Part shown: piece after piece, positions 22,066-33,300 of the stretch
Position numbering within the stretch: position 1 is the stretch's first letter
Layout of the letters: the number at the start of each line of letters is the position of its first letter
Source of the DNA: Polytrichum commune
Lineage: Eukaryota > Streptophyta > Polytrichopsida > Polytrichales > Polytrichaceae
Length of the DNA: 64,000 bases
NCBI GenBank assembly: GCA_950295325.1
Contig: OX485807.1
Location: forward strand, 38,904,440 to 38,968,439
Direction: 5' to 3'
Notes under the pieces: generated by a model
Seen by the model: only the letters and a program-made list of their open reading frames with translations
The model's database searches: none
What the model was told of the DNA's origin: nothing
Position numbers and translations under genes: made by a program

Positions 22066-24581
22066 GCGTGCACACTTCCTTCTTGTCTAATTCTTTCCTG
22101 TCCTTTCCCTTGCTTGGTATCTTAGCTTCAATTACACCAACTCCCTCACCGGATTGTGGCTAACTTATCTTCCTCTCTTCAAATATCTCAGGCTCTCGCA
22201 TACAAGAATTCGGGCTTCATTCATCAACCTATGTGTTTGTCGAATTGGGGCTGTCCGTCGCCATGGATGGGATGGAGCACTTTGTGTTGCAGATGAAATT
22301 CGTATGAAAGTCGGCGTGCTTGCTTGCTTGCGGCTCACCATTCTTGAAGAGATGGGTACCTTATCCATCCATCCGGACTCCCCAAATTAATTAGGCTAAA
22401 TAGAATAGGCCTTCTAAGGGTGGGTTTATGGGCACCAAGTAACTTATTGGTCTGGTGTTTGTAAGGTGAATGCAATGGTATCATTAATCAACATCATTAA
22501 TGGTATCAAAGAACCTACACGTGAGTATCATCAAAATTGTGATACTAGTCAAATATTGATGTATGGTGCGTATCTCAAGGTGAGACAATCTACGTTGTTA
22601 TTCGGGTCGATATTATTCTAAACCATCATTTTGACACTAGAACAAATTTATCTAGGTATGACGGTTCTGGCTTGGTATATAGACTCAAATGGTATTGAAA
22701 GCAAAATTGCCGTTAAATATCCATACCCTATTGGTATCAAAAAATGTGAAATCCTCACTATAGATACGTGAATCATATAAAAAAAAGGAAAGACGATACT
22801 AGACAAACATTGGTTTACACTATAGGGAACATTGGTTTAGCATTTAAGAGTGTTGGAGTTGAGGAGTTTACAGTGGGATATGGGTCCAGGGTATAAGAAA
22901 ATGTGGTGGCACTAAGTTAATGTGGCATCACTTCCTCGTCAAATCTCAAAGGTCCCACCTCAAGCAAATACTCCTAGTTTGAGAAACCAATCTCTAAGCT
23001 CAGGTCCAATCTTGAGTCCAAAAGGAAGTTATTTTGTACCCCAAGTTTCTTGCACTGAGATCCTTATGTAAACCTACCCTAAGTTGCACCAAACCAAAAC
23101 TAGATGCCACGAAAACAATGTGTTTTTCATCCAAGTGGGGGCCAAGTGGAACTCATCCCAAATTTGCCCAGTGTCACCATACATGTCAATTTGTTGACTG
23201 TCACCAATGTTTAACCGCTTGGATGAATGGGAACTTCAAAGTTTCTTACCATCCTAACATCACACCTCTAGGTATCAACAAATTTTGAACTTAGAAAAGG
23301 TGGTGGCTACATCTAATGGTTGGCAGTCGCTACACGTTGCTCTTGACCCTAACCCCTCTTGCATGCCCGCCCTATTGCATAACTCATTTGTAGCCATCTC
23401 ATCTTCATTTGTAAATTGAAAATTATTGGGTTGATCAAGAACTCTCCTTGATATAGAATCCACATCTTAGAGTCTTGATTTTATATATAAAAAGAGTGAA
23501 TTGTTGGAAAATATTGGAGGGTATTGTAGAGGGAACTAGGTCTATTTAATATTTCTACCTAATGCCATAATGTATTTTCTCTATGGGCTTTACAAGTGGG
23601 TAGTTACTAGGGTGAGAATGAAATGTGGCAAAATTTGAGAGGAACACAATGATGTTTTTGTCGGTATAGACACTACATTATCATTTAGAGCCCTCTACAT
23701 TTATTAGAGCTTGTGGTGGAATTGAAAGTTCATCATCGAAAGCAACCAAGGTATGGTGTCCCAACTTGTGCTATAATTAAGGAGCCAATGTGAGAATATG
23801 TATAAGGCATACTAGGGTATTAGAAGCAATGAAGTGATTGAGTGGCACAACAACTCTTAATTTAAGGTAGACATCCCTTATTTGGTTACTCTTCTTAAAA
23901 GACACCTTTATTTGAGTTATATGTGGTTTGGTGTGACTCCAAGAATGGATATCAAAAAGACATGTGTTTAAAAGAGATTAGATGCGTGTTCAAAATATGA
24001 CAAGGCCATTAAATGAGCATGAGAATCTTCACTCTGATAATGAATAAGATAATTCATATGAGCTCCAAAATTTATGACAAAAGTGGCTATGGCCTCAATT
24101 TGGATTTGCTAACCATCTTGTACTAATCGTGTGTCTCATATCCTAGGGGAAATGGGCTAGTTGGAATGATGTGATACTCGGAAAATGCACATTTGTGCAG
24201 TGGGGTGGTGCTTTGCAACTTGTGTTTAAAAAACTGAGCCCACTTCAAGCAAGTCTTTTGGAAAAATATTTTAAAATAACGCAAAAAAATGAAGGGAAGT
24301 ATGAAGGGATTGTAGGAGCTGCTCTCAACTGATAAGTACATGGTTGTCCTACATTTTTGCAAAAAACAACCACTTCATCACTCCTCAACATTCACCAGTC
24401 GAAACTAACAACAATCTCTCGCAACTCCTCCAAAAAGTCGATTGCATTTTGATTTTCGTGATGACAGAACTCACTTAACTTAGATGCTTCGCAGAATTTG
24501 AAGCAAACGGAGGCAGAGTTCGGAGTCTATCTGTGAATCACTGAGTGTGCAATTATCCAGTTGTTCAATTGTTCAATCTCA
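22066..24581. other. Divergent intergenic region between the coiled-coil and Ycf49-like genes
   Basis: This 2.5-kb segment separates two divergently transcribed genes and must hold both promoters. The first 350 bp upstream of the minus gene is GC-richer. No clear TATA box or other regulatory site could be assigned. A family D dispersed repeat lies near 23.9-24.2 kb. The plus frame at 22154-22390 is not recognised. Confidence 0.5.
23930..24165 (+). repeat. Dispersed repeat family D, copy 1
   Basis: Contains GTGTGACTCCAAGAATGGAT, AAAAAGACATGTGTTTAAAA, GAGATTAGAT, CTTCACTCTGATAATGAATA and GCTAACCATCTTGTACTAAT. The same blocks, in the same order and strand, recur near 42.5, 47.0, 55.9, 58.2 and 62.4 kb. 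Class unknown; no termini identified. Confidence 0.65.
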
Positions 24582-27500
24582 ATGGCAGCGATGGCAGCAG
24601 CCCTGCCCTCATCGCTGCTGTCCGCCAACTCCACTTCCACCATCTCCCACAAGTCACTTGCTAGGAATCCCAAGCCACTCACATTTCTACCTGGTTGCAG
24701 AATTTCCCAAACACAACGCCATAGCCACACCCATATCCAAATCTATAGCCAAAGCCGTAGCCATAGCCATAGCGATGACATAGCTCCCTCATGTAGTTTC
24801 TCTCTGTCACCTGCATCGAGTCCCTTTGGAAACACGACATATAATAAACCATTGAAGCAGCATTGCAGAGATTATGGCAGAGATTTAGTGATGAACGGTG
24901 GTGAAGAATCCGTTCCAAGTATGGCAGTTGGGTTAGGCGGTGTAGGTGTAGTGGGAGTTGTTGGTGCAGGGATGATGATGATGGTGGTGGTTCCGGAGAT
25001 GGCACATGCGTCCGAGATGGTGGTTTCAAATGTCTCAAATATTGTAAATGTGGATGATGCCTCCTGGTCTGCTCTTGTCGCGTCGGAGCCGAAGAATGCC
25101 CTTTCTCTGCCCACTTGGGTCATTCATGTGGCGAGCGTGGTGGAGTGGTGAGTCTTTCTTCTAAAATTCTCTTCAACAGGTTATGATGCTATCTATCCCT
25201 TTTGTTAAATGCATTTGGGACTGGAATTCCTTGAAGGGGAATGAATCATCATCATCATCATTATTGTCACAAAACCCTCCTTTTTGTTTTGAGTGTCTTT
25301 GCCTTCTCTTGCTGCTTTTGTGTTTCCTTGACTCGGTAGGTCGAGAGGTATACTCCTTGAGTGTAAGTCTTTGGAATTCCATGTGGGTTAGGGGTTTAGG
25401 GTTTGGGGCATGCCATGCCTTTGTAACGCATATATGTATGTGCAATTCAGTGAATGGAATGGTGAGGCATCCATATCTCGTGATGATTTGAAGATAGGGG
25501 GGTTGCGGGAAAGTGAACTCGCAAAAGTACAAATCACCATGATGATTGTGATTAGACAGGTTATGAAATCCCGATTGAAACGAATATCGAACTACTATAC
25601 TATCAATGGTAAGGTGGTGTTCACCTCTGAAAGGAGGCAATATTCTTCAGAGTCCTTTGAAAGGAGGCAATATATCGTGATGACGTTCGTTTCGGAATTA
25701 CATATAGAATTTGACTGTCTTGAAGGATTTCATGGGAACTCTTAGGCTAATCCACCTAAGGTCCGAATAGTGCTCGGATGGGTGACCTTTCTAGCACTTG
25801 ATTTCTGGTGCACCCTACTGCCCTGCCCTACTATGGTCCACCAAATCATAGTGGGGGTATCTGTGTGAACCAGATATTTGAACCACCCTTACGAGCTTGC
25901 TGTGGGGAGAGATTAGGTGCAGGCTGGCTTGTCTGCGCCCGTTCCCATTCAAGGTGGTTACCTTTGAAAGGAGGCAATATTCTTCAAAGGTCCCTCTAAT
26001 TTTCGTGATGTGTGCTTCAGAATTACATGTAGAATTAAACTATCTTGAAGATGAAGCAACACCATAATTCACATTGGTAGCGACATCGGAGTCATATCTC
26101 TCTCTCTCTCTCCCCCTGCGCATCTGATCCTTGGGTCTCCGCATAGTTTATTTCACACATCTCTTTGGAGCCTGCCGGAATTCTTTTGGTATGGTAACTC
26201 GCATTTGAATCTGATGGTTTTGAGATTCAGTGTCCTTTTCTGAAGTGCATTTTGAATGCTGGTCTGAATACATTTCGTAAATTTTGCAAATGTGGGAGCC
26301 ACATTACCCTGAGGTTTGGGGTAAAGTGGGAGCTGATGAATGTGAGTGGGGAGTGGCGGCAGCTGGTCTCTGCCATGCAGGAGGTTGTTAGACTTTGTGT
26401 TTGGTTCTCGTGAGGTTCAGAACTCATTTCGTGAGATGGAGCTCACAAATGCTCTCTCACTTCCCACCTGGTTTATCCATGTGGCCAGCGTTGTCGAATG
26501 GTAAGTATCACCCTCATTCTGAATTCATCTCTTTAGATCATTGCCTCTTTTGGGCTCTCTCTCACTTCATTGGGTCTTGCAAGCGCAAGCAATCTGGGTG
26601 AAGAGTGAACTGTTCCAAAATAGGTATTTTCCTTCATGTATTCCTTTGGTTGTAAACGCATTGAACACGAACAAGCAATATTTCTAGCTTCTAAAAAGGT
26701 GCACCTGCCAACACCATGTGAGAGAAACAGACTACATGTAGTGGAAAAGGGGAAAGCAAGGAGCTTCTAAACCTTCGAGTGAGTAATTCAACAAATTTTG
26801 GAGTCGTATTCCAGTCCACCTGAAGGTATCATGTGTGTTCAAAGAAAGTCATGTACATAGCAGTCCACATCATGTATGATGTGGCTCCCTCTTTTGTTGA
26901 TTTTACCCCAAACTATTTGTTGTGAGGTTTCTACATACTATATATATTTTCACTGGTACATACACTGTCCAGTGGTCTTCTGCTCTGTAAGAATGGAATC
27001 TGCACAAAGAAGATTTTGAAAGTCTGAGGGCATTTTTGCAGGATAACTGCAATGGGACTGGTGTGGCGATACGGTGACACCCCAGGCAAATCCACATGGA
27101 AGGGCCTTTCTTGGGGAATGGTATTTTCTATACACTAACCCTTTGAGGCTATTTGATCCACATGAAAGCAAAATATTGTGAGAAATATTGTGGTCCGAGG
27201 AGAGTGAGCTCCAAGAGTTCAAATAAGTTCCAAAGCACATAATTGTGATTCTTGTTCTTGGCAATTTAATATTGAAGATACCTAGTATGCATACACATGC
27301 AAATGTTTTCCCACATGACTCAGGAATTGTTCACCTGCATTTATGGAACAAATATGACTTCTTTGTCGTTCCAATTTTTTTGGGGCTAAGGGTTTTGCAA
27401 CACTAGGGCTCATTACCATCATTTGCCTATGGCAGGTGCCTTTGTTGGGTGGAGCAATGTGTGCGTGCACCTGGCATTTCTACTACAATGCTCAGTCTTT

Positions 27501-28741
27501 GGAGGTGTGTTCACCTTTGTTTGTGTTGACCCTTTATCCCTGCGCCTATTTTGATAGGGTCAACCATCTCTTGCAGCCTCAATTTCACCATTTATGATGA
27601 TTGTTTCCTTCTATGATTTTTTATACCAAGCTAAGCATATCTTAACCTAACTCTAAAATTTTCAGATCTTTAAAATGAAAGAAGTTTTTTTTAACGATTA
27701 TAGAGCGTGAAATAATGAACTATATCATAAAAATCACGAAACTAATCCAAAAATCACATTTTCACAAATCATTGACTTTATGTATAGAAATATCATGTTT
27801 AGGTCAAATTCATTTATAGTATCTAAATTTGAAAATTTGATAAAAAAACATGCCATGTAGTCTAGCTCAAATCTTAGACCTGTAGAGCTTGCAAATGCAA
27901 TGCAAATTGCAGTTTTTGAAGTTTTTCAGATCTATAAAGTGGAGTAGAAAGTAGATGTCAAGAAGTTCATTTCATTAGTTGAGCTTAGAAACAATTGAAA
28001 TCATCTTCAAGGTGGAAATCAAGTTTGGCCAACAAAAAGCCCTGAGGGGGCTCCTCAGGCAATAAAGGGTTGACCTACTCCTTTATTTGAAACCTTGTCT
28101 CGAGCCTAATATGGGCAATATCCACACAATGTGAGGAACCATTCTTAGATCCTCAGCCTTTGTAGCCAGTCTCTCACAATTAGAATATTTTAGAGGATGA
28201 ACCTTCAACTTTAAAAGTGTTATGAACTCAGTGCACATCATATACAGTTGCTCTCTTACATCCCCATACTTCCATAATAGCTGGCAAGATTTTAGAGAAT
28301 GTGTATGACAATTGGTCACCACCTGGATAGGGTGTTGATCTTACAGAATTGACTAGTTCTAGCTACATTCTGTAGAGGTGTAAATTGCAGGAGAGTGGAA
28401 TATTATCAAGTAGGGTCACAATTTCGTGTATTTACAATAATCTATCTCTTTCCAACTCAAGGAAGAGGGTCACCCTTGCTTTCGCTCTATTCTCTGTGCT
28501 AGGGGTCCTCTCCATCCTGTTCAGAATCAATTGTCAAAACTTTCACTTATAAGGCTCACGGGAAAACCGTTTCCTGCAAAGCATTGACACTTCACAAACA
28601 CTTAAAGACTACTTTGTTGTTCCTTGCAAACAGGTTTTGGTGGTGTTGCAAGCAGCACTCACTCTAATAGGCAACTTCACTATGTGGGCTGCTGCATTCC
28701 GAATTTATCAAGCCTCCCAGCAGCAATCTAAGGCGCCATAG
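24582..28741 (+). CDS. Ycf49-like protein (DUF2499), plastid membrane protein, four exons
   Basis: Exons 24582-25147, 27042-27120, 27436-27504 and 28634-28741 (all GT-AG) give 273 residues. 24582 is the first ATG in frame and opens MAAMAAALPSSLLSANSTST, a typical plastid transit start. A hydrophobic stretch at about 114-139 ends in PEMAHA, which looks like a second, thylakoid-type signal. The DUF2499 core is residues 171-265: KNALSLPTWVIHVASVVEW, ITAMGLVWRYGD, WKGLSWGM, GGAMCACTWHFYYNAQSLE, and VLVVLQAALTLIGNFTMWAA. The order and motifs match Ycf49-like proteins of plants, algae and cyanobacteria. Membrane helices are likely within the core. The biochemical role is not established. Within the transit peptide, CATAGC-type hexamers at 24720-24780 give a low-complexity His/Ser stretch. 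Intron 1 holds a duplicated exon end and a 5S-like element. Confidence 0.9.
25384..25407 (+). repeat. Short telomere-like motif
   Basis: GGTTAGGGGTTTAGGGTTTG contains degenerate TTTAGGG units, the plant telomere repeat. It lies in intron 1 of the Ycf49-like gene. Three imperfect units are too few to imply an interstitial telomere. Confidence 0.5.
25606..26060 (+). repeat. 5S-rRNA-derived element, partly duplicated, in intron 1 of the Ycf49-like gene
   Basis: At 25758-25816 the plus strand has GAATAGTGCTCGG, GGATGGGTGACC and GGTGCACCCT, the C-box half of plant 5S rRNA. The following about 190 bp (GATTAGGTGCAGG, GGCTTGTCTG, AAAGGAGGCAATATTCTTC) matches the element at 18.0-18.3 kb. The 3' part also occurs just upstream (25610-25735), so this insertion is a 1.4-copy tandem. 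It has sense orientation to the host gene. It looks like a 5S-headed SINE; no A-rich tail or clear target duplication was found. Confidence 0.7.
26436..26500 (+). CDS. Duplicated (alternative) exon of the Ycf49-like gene
   Basis: This stretch, inside intron 1, encodes MELTNALSLPTWFIHVASVV then E and a split W codon, followed by a strong donor TG|GTAAGT in the same phase as exon 1. It repeats the end of exon 1 (NALSLPTWVIHVASVVEW) with one residue changed. The frame stays open upstream to at least 26382, after a possible acceptor CCATGCAG. Used as a first exon from its own ATG and joined to exons 2-4, it would give a 106-residue core-only protein without transit peptide. Used internally it could only replace exon 1 sequence. 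It may also be an unused relic of a tandem duplication. Sequence similarity is certain; usage is not. Confidence 0.6.
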
Positions 28742-30301
28742 AGCTGCAGAAGTCTGTCAAAATTTCTGAAAATGTCCTGTCAAATCTTATGAAGTCAGCA
28801 AAATACCTTCAGGTGTTTTGTGAGTGTTGACTGATGTATACTTCATGATGGAAAAGCCATGGCTTTCCTCACTGTAATTTTAGTTTCGTGCAACTTTAAC
28901 CATGCCAAAGTGGTTTTTTTTTAAGTCAACACAATGTCCTTCTGGATGTCGAGTTAAAACTGTGACAACCCTTATAGAAGAGCATACCTAACCTTCATGT
29001 GTCCATCAATTGCCCACCAGAGTGAATTAGTAAACAGATTTGGAAACGGAAGCAGTTGGATTCTGTGTCTTTGATTGCAAGGCATGCTGCAGTGTACATC
29101 ACACGGTGTTGCATCCTTCTTATTGGGCTAGTAATGGTGTTTACAGACACAGACTTGTTCTTGTAAACAATTTTATTGTGTTCTGGGTCGATTGAGTGCA
29201 ATGTGTGACTTCATGCCGTATCAGTGTTGAGCACCTCTATTATATCACCTGTTTTTTTGTGTCCATCCAAGTTTTTGTGATACAATGAAACCTCATCTTG
29301 TGCGAGCTCCTGCACACGGAGCACAGAAATAATAGTTGTAGATTCTTCTCCCCACATATATGCTGAACGAAATATGATGAAGTAATATGCCCAAATGCAC
29401 ATAGGTAGCTATGCATGATCCTGCACTTTGATGATGTTGGTGGGCTGCGCAGAGCTTTAAATTAACCTGACTGAAAATACACATTAATATTGAGCGGCTC
29501 GCAGGTATCAATGTGCATGTTTATGTTGGACTCTGATTGCCGTGCCACCTTCATGTAGCCGGGAGTGACATTGCACTTTTCATTTGGGATAATTTTCACC
29601 TGCCATTTGCCAATGTCTCTTGAAATTCATGGCCATGGACGTGACGTATGACATTTGTAAGTAGCCTTTTTAGGTTCCAATGCACGTGAAATAATTCTTG
29701 GGTAGACTGGATAACCTAAGAATCATTCCATTTGGGACGCAGCTCTTCAATGGAAATATTGGTAGATATAAGAAGGCTTTGTGTCCAAAGATATCTGGGA
29801 GGCAACAACGAAATTGGTGTTGATTAATGAGAGATTGCCACTTGACTATGCACAGCATTCATGCATGTATTCAAGGACCATGATTCTTGATGAAAATTTA
29901 TTCTTGAAGCTAGAATAGAAAGAGAGCGTCCTCCAAACACATGCTATCCAAGGATGTGTTTGCCTTTTGCTGATATTGTTTAATTACATTAGCTCATGAA
30001 AGTTGAGTCTTGATGTGAAGCTATTTAATTTGATTTGATTTGATTTGATGGCAAGGGACTCTCTCTAGGAGTTGTGATGCATGATTTGACTATATATCAA
30101 ACGTCAGGATTAGAAGGGTTGCCTTAACGTGGAGTGGATGTGACCTTTTAAGCCCTACAGGTCACCGTCCGGTGTCTGGACCTGTTCTTGCATCAGTTCA
30201 CCACCTTTCTGTCACCCAAATTATCATTCCTCGACTCCATTTGCAGCAGCAGGAAAATCTTGCTACAAGAAACATAAATACATTGCAAGGGAGTCAGAGT
30301 T
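28742..30301. other. Intergenic between the Ycf49-like and DUF4743/Nudix genes
   Basis: No exon recognised. It presumably holds the 3' UTR of the upstream gene and the promoter of the next. A short TTGAT repeat lies at about 30025-30049. An in-frame TAA at 30275-30277 supports the Nudix start at 30302. Confidence 0.5.
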
Positions 30302-33300
30302 ATGGATCCCGAGATTGAAAGCCTGGGCAGTTACTGGGAGACAATAATTCACAACTGCAACTTCGGCAGGGTAAACCTTTCACCCATACAGACACATGTG
30401 TTTCCCATTCCAGTAACAGGTGATGAGTACCAAGAATTAATATCGAGTTTGTACCTATACTCGTAGGAATGACAAGTAGAAGAAGTAGGCTAGGGGAAAT
30501 ATATAAACAGGATCACTCTTGTCTCACGTTTTACGACCAATGGTTGATAGCTAGTAGTCACATGCATCCCAACAAGGCATTGTAAATCACCATGAAACTG
30601 ATTTTCAAGAGTGACCTGATCATTTTGCAGGAGCAGAAGAAGTTTTTCCTGCCTTTCAAGCTTGAAGACAAGATTCTTGGCTATGTACACCCACGGTAAG
30701 CTAAAATTTCTTCAAGTAATAATAGATGCATCTGGCAGGCATCTTAGCCCACGAAGGTTTTGAAATTACAAAGGGGTTTACATTGCAAATGCAGAGTAGC
30801 CACTTTCATTTCCTCACAGATGGGAGAGTTTGTGACTTTCCAGAGGTTTTAGAGTGCTGAGAATACTACCTAAGAATTAGAAGGTTTGATAGGTTGGAGC
30901 TAAAACTCCTGATATTCTTTGCGCAGGATGCAAGAGCAGCTGAAGCGCTGGCCAAATGTGTTTTTCTTCGATCCGGGTGACTTAACAACTGGGGTAGGAA
31001 ATGGCTGGGTGACCCTGCATCCCACTGTCATTTCACCGGGTGAACGCACCAAGCAGGTTGACGAAGTACTAAGGATCCTTGAGGTTGAGAAATTCATTAC
31101 CGACTGGCGCAATGAGGTGAGCCCTATTCACTGAAGGCCTTAAATTGAGGGGTTCAATAAACGACTAATATACACAATTTCCATGAGTCCTCACCGAGTA
31201 TTTATATCATGGGTTGTTTGGTGCACTCAATCTTATGTCAAGGAGACAATAAATTATATTGTAATATGTGACATTGATGATCAATATACTAAGTATGTGT
31301 TTGCATCCAAGGGCACCCATGACATGTATTTGTATCTGAAGCTTCAATTACACTCAATGAATGAGTTCATGTTAGATAGGATCAGTTTGGACGTGCTTGC
31401 AGAGGCCGAGATAGGTCTCTCACACGCTTAGAGGTTAACCTATATAATTAACGAAATTGTGTTGGGGGGGAGGGGGGCCGGCAATTAAAAAAAAAACTGA
31501 CATACGATCTCTGTGTTGAGAATTTGACATATCAGCACAGGTGTCTTAAGTTGTGGATTATGTTTCTTGACTAATCCTGTTCCTGATGACCTGTGTGGAT
31601 GCAGTTAATTCCAATTGTGTCACAGTTTGATGGGCACCATTACTTCAGTTTGGAGAGAGCAGCCATTCCATATTTTGGCACAAAAGTAAGAACTTGTAAA
31701 CTTTTGCAATTCAACCAGCATACACAGCCTGAATCTTCTATGTGTGCATATTGCACGTAAGGTATGTGGCCCTATTGTGGGCACTTCCAAATCCACAAAC
31801 ATTTATGGCTGTTGGATCAGCTAGGTGATTCTCTCATCCAGTTCGCAGTTGTGAATCTCAAAGATTTCTATTTCAAGTTTCAGAATCGCAGTTGAGCTGC
31901 AAAAGTTAGTTCAAACTGAGAATCATCTTTCTCTATAAGTGATCACATAAGTAGGTCCTCCCAATTTCATACTTGACCTAGAATGATGATATTAATTTTG
32001 AGCACATACTCCACTCTCATTGTGACACGTCTTTTTGGCGTCCATTCTTCACTACAAGCCTTGCCATATACCACTCAACTGTAAATGTCTGATTAAGAAG
32101 AGTGACCACATAGGCCCACATATCTTAGATCTGTTAAAATGTGAGAGCTTTGGTCAAATAGAATACATTGCATGGTGGTTAGTTTATCTGGGGCGGATGC
32201 CTTTAAATCGGGGCGCTTGGATGGTAACATCCCAGGCCAATCTGGCTATATGCTGAGATCTCCATTCCTTGGACAATCAGCAGGGAAAGTCTTTTGAGGT
32301 TGAATTTGCACTATTTCTGAGCCATATCAGTGGATATGTATAACTTCTGGCAGGCCTACGGCTTGCATGTCAACGGATATGTAAAGAAGGGTGGTAAAGA
32401 CTTTCTGTGGCTTTCTAAGCGCAGTAAGAAAAAGAAGTCCTTTGCGGGTGCTTTTGACAATATTGTCACTGCTGGCCAGGTTCCACATTCAGACTCCTCT
32501 CCAGTCCAAATTTCGTATGAATAACATTGAATATTATTCAATAAAAGCCTGCTCGTCATTTGAATGTATCTTAAACTGCAAGCTCGTTCACTGTCAGAGA
32601 GGCGTTTTTTCCTTTTCTTTCTTGGGTCATTCTCTAATATCTACACAGGCAGGATACATGTCTGATGAAGTGTGAATTCAGCCTGCAGGAATGAGCTGCA
32701 AGCAGAATATGATTAAAAAATGCAAGCAGAAGGCAAACATCCCTCCTTGGCTAGCTGAGAGGTAATTAAATCTTTCACTACTGAAGAGAAATACACAGTT
32801 TCTGATGTCAGTGACTTGTCATCATCCTATGAGGAAAATTTTGGAGAAGTACAATAGGATTGCGCTCCATGATTTTCTTTGAAGAATGTATCTCATAAAC
32901 GAGCATTCTGTAGCCGGTACATAGGGCATGCACTATATGTATCTTGCTCGTACTATGTGCAACAAATGCATAATATTTGGGGTCTATGAGTAATAGGCAA
33001 ATAGGTATAATTATTGGAGAATTCAACCAAATAAATGAATATTATACTAATTTCCTCTAAGTGAACTTTCTAGATCCTATACTTCAAAAACTTCAAAAGC
33101 TTTAACAAATTTCAGGTCCAAAGATAATATACATGGAACCTTATATTTTGTTCCACCAGGTTATTAATACATACTGAGTGACCTCCAAGATCTGGTACTG
33201 CTCAGGCAAGGGCTTAGGTAATTAAATTAAGTGCTTTGTATATCAGAGTTTGCATTGCAAAAAAATAATAATCAGGAAGTTCATGTTTTTTGGTCAAGTG

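Noticed and set aside
25384-25407. Interstitial telomere array
   Set aside because: Only about three imperfect TTTAGGG units; such motifs occur by chance and in plant regulatory DNA.
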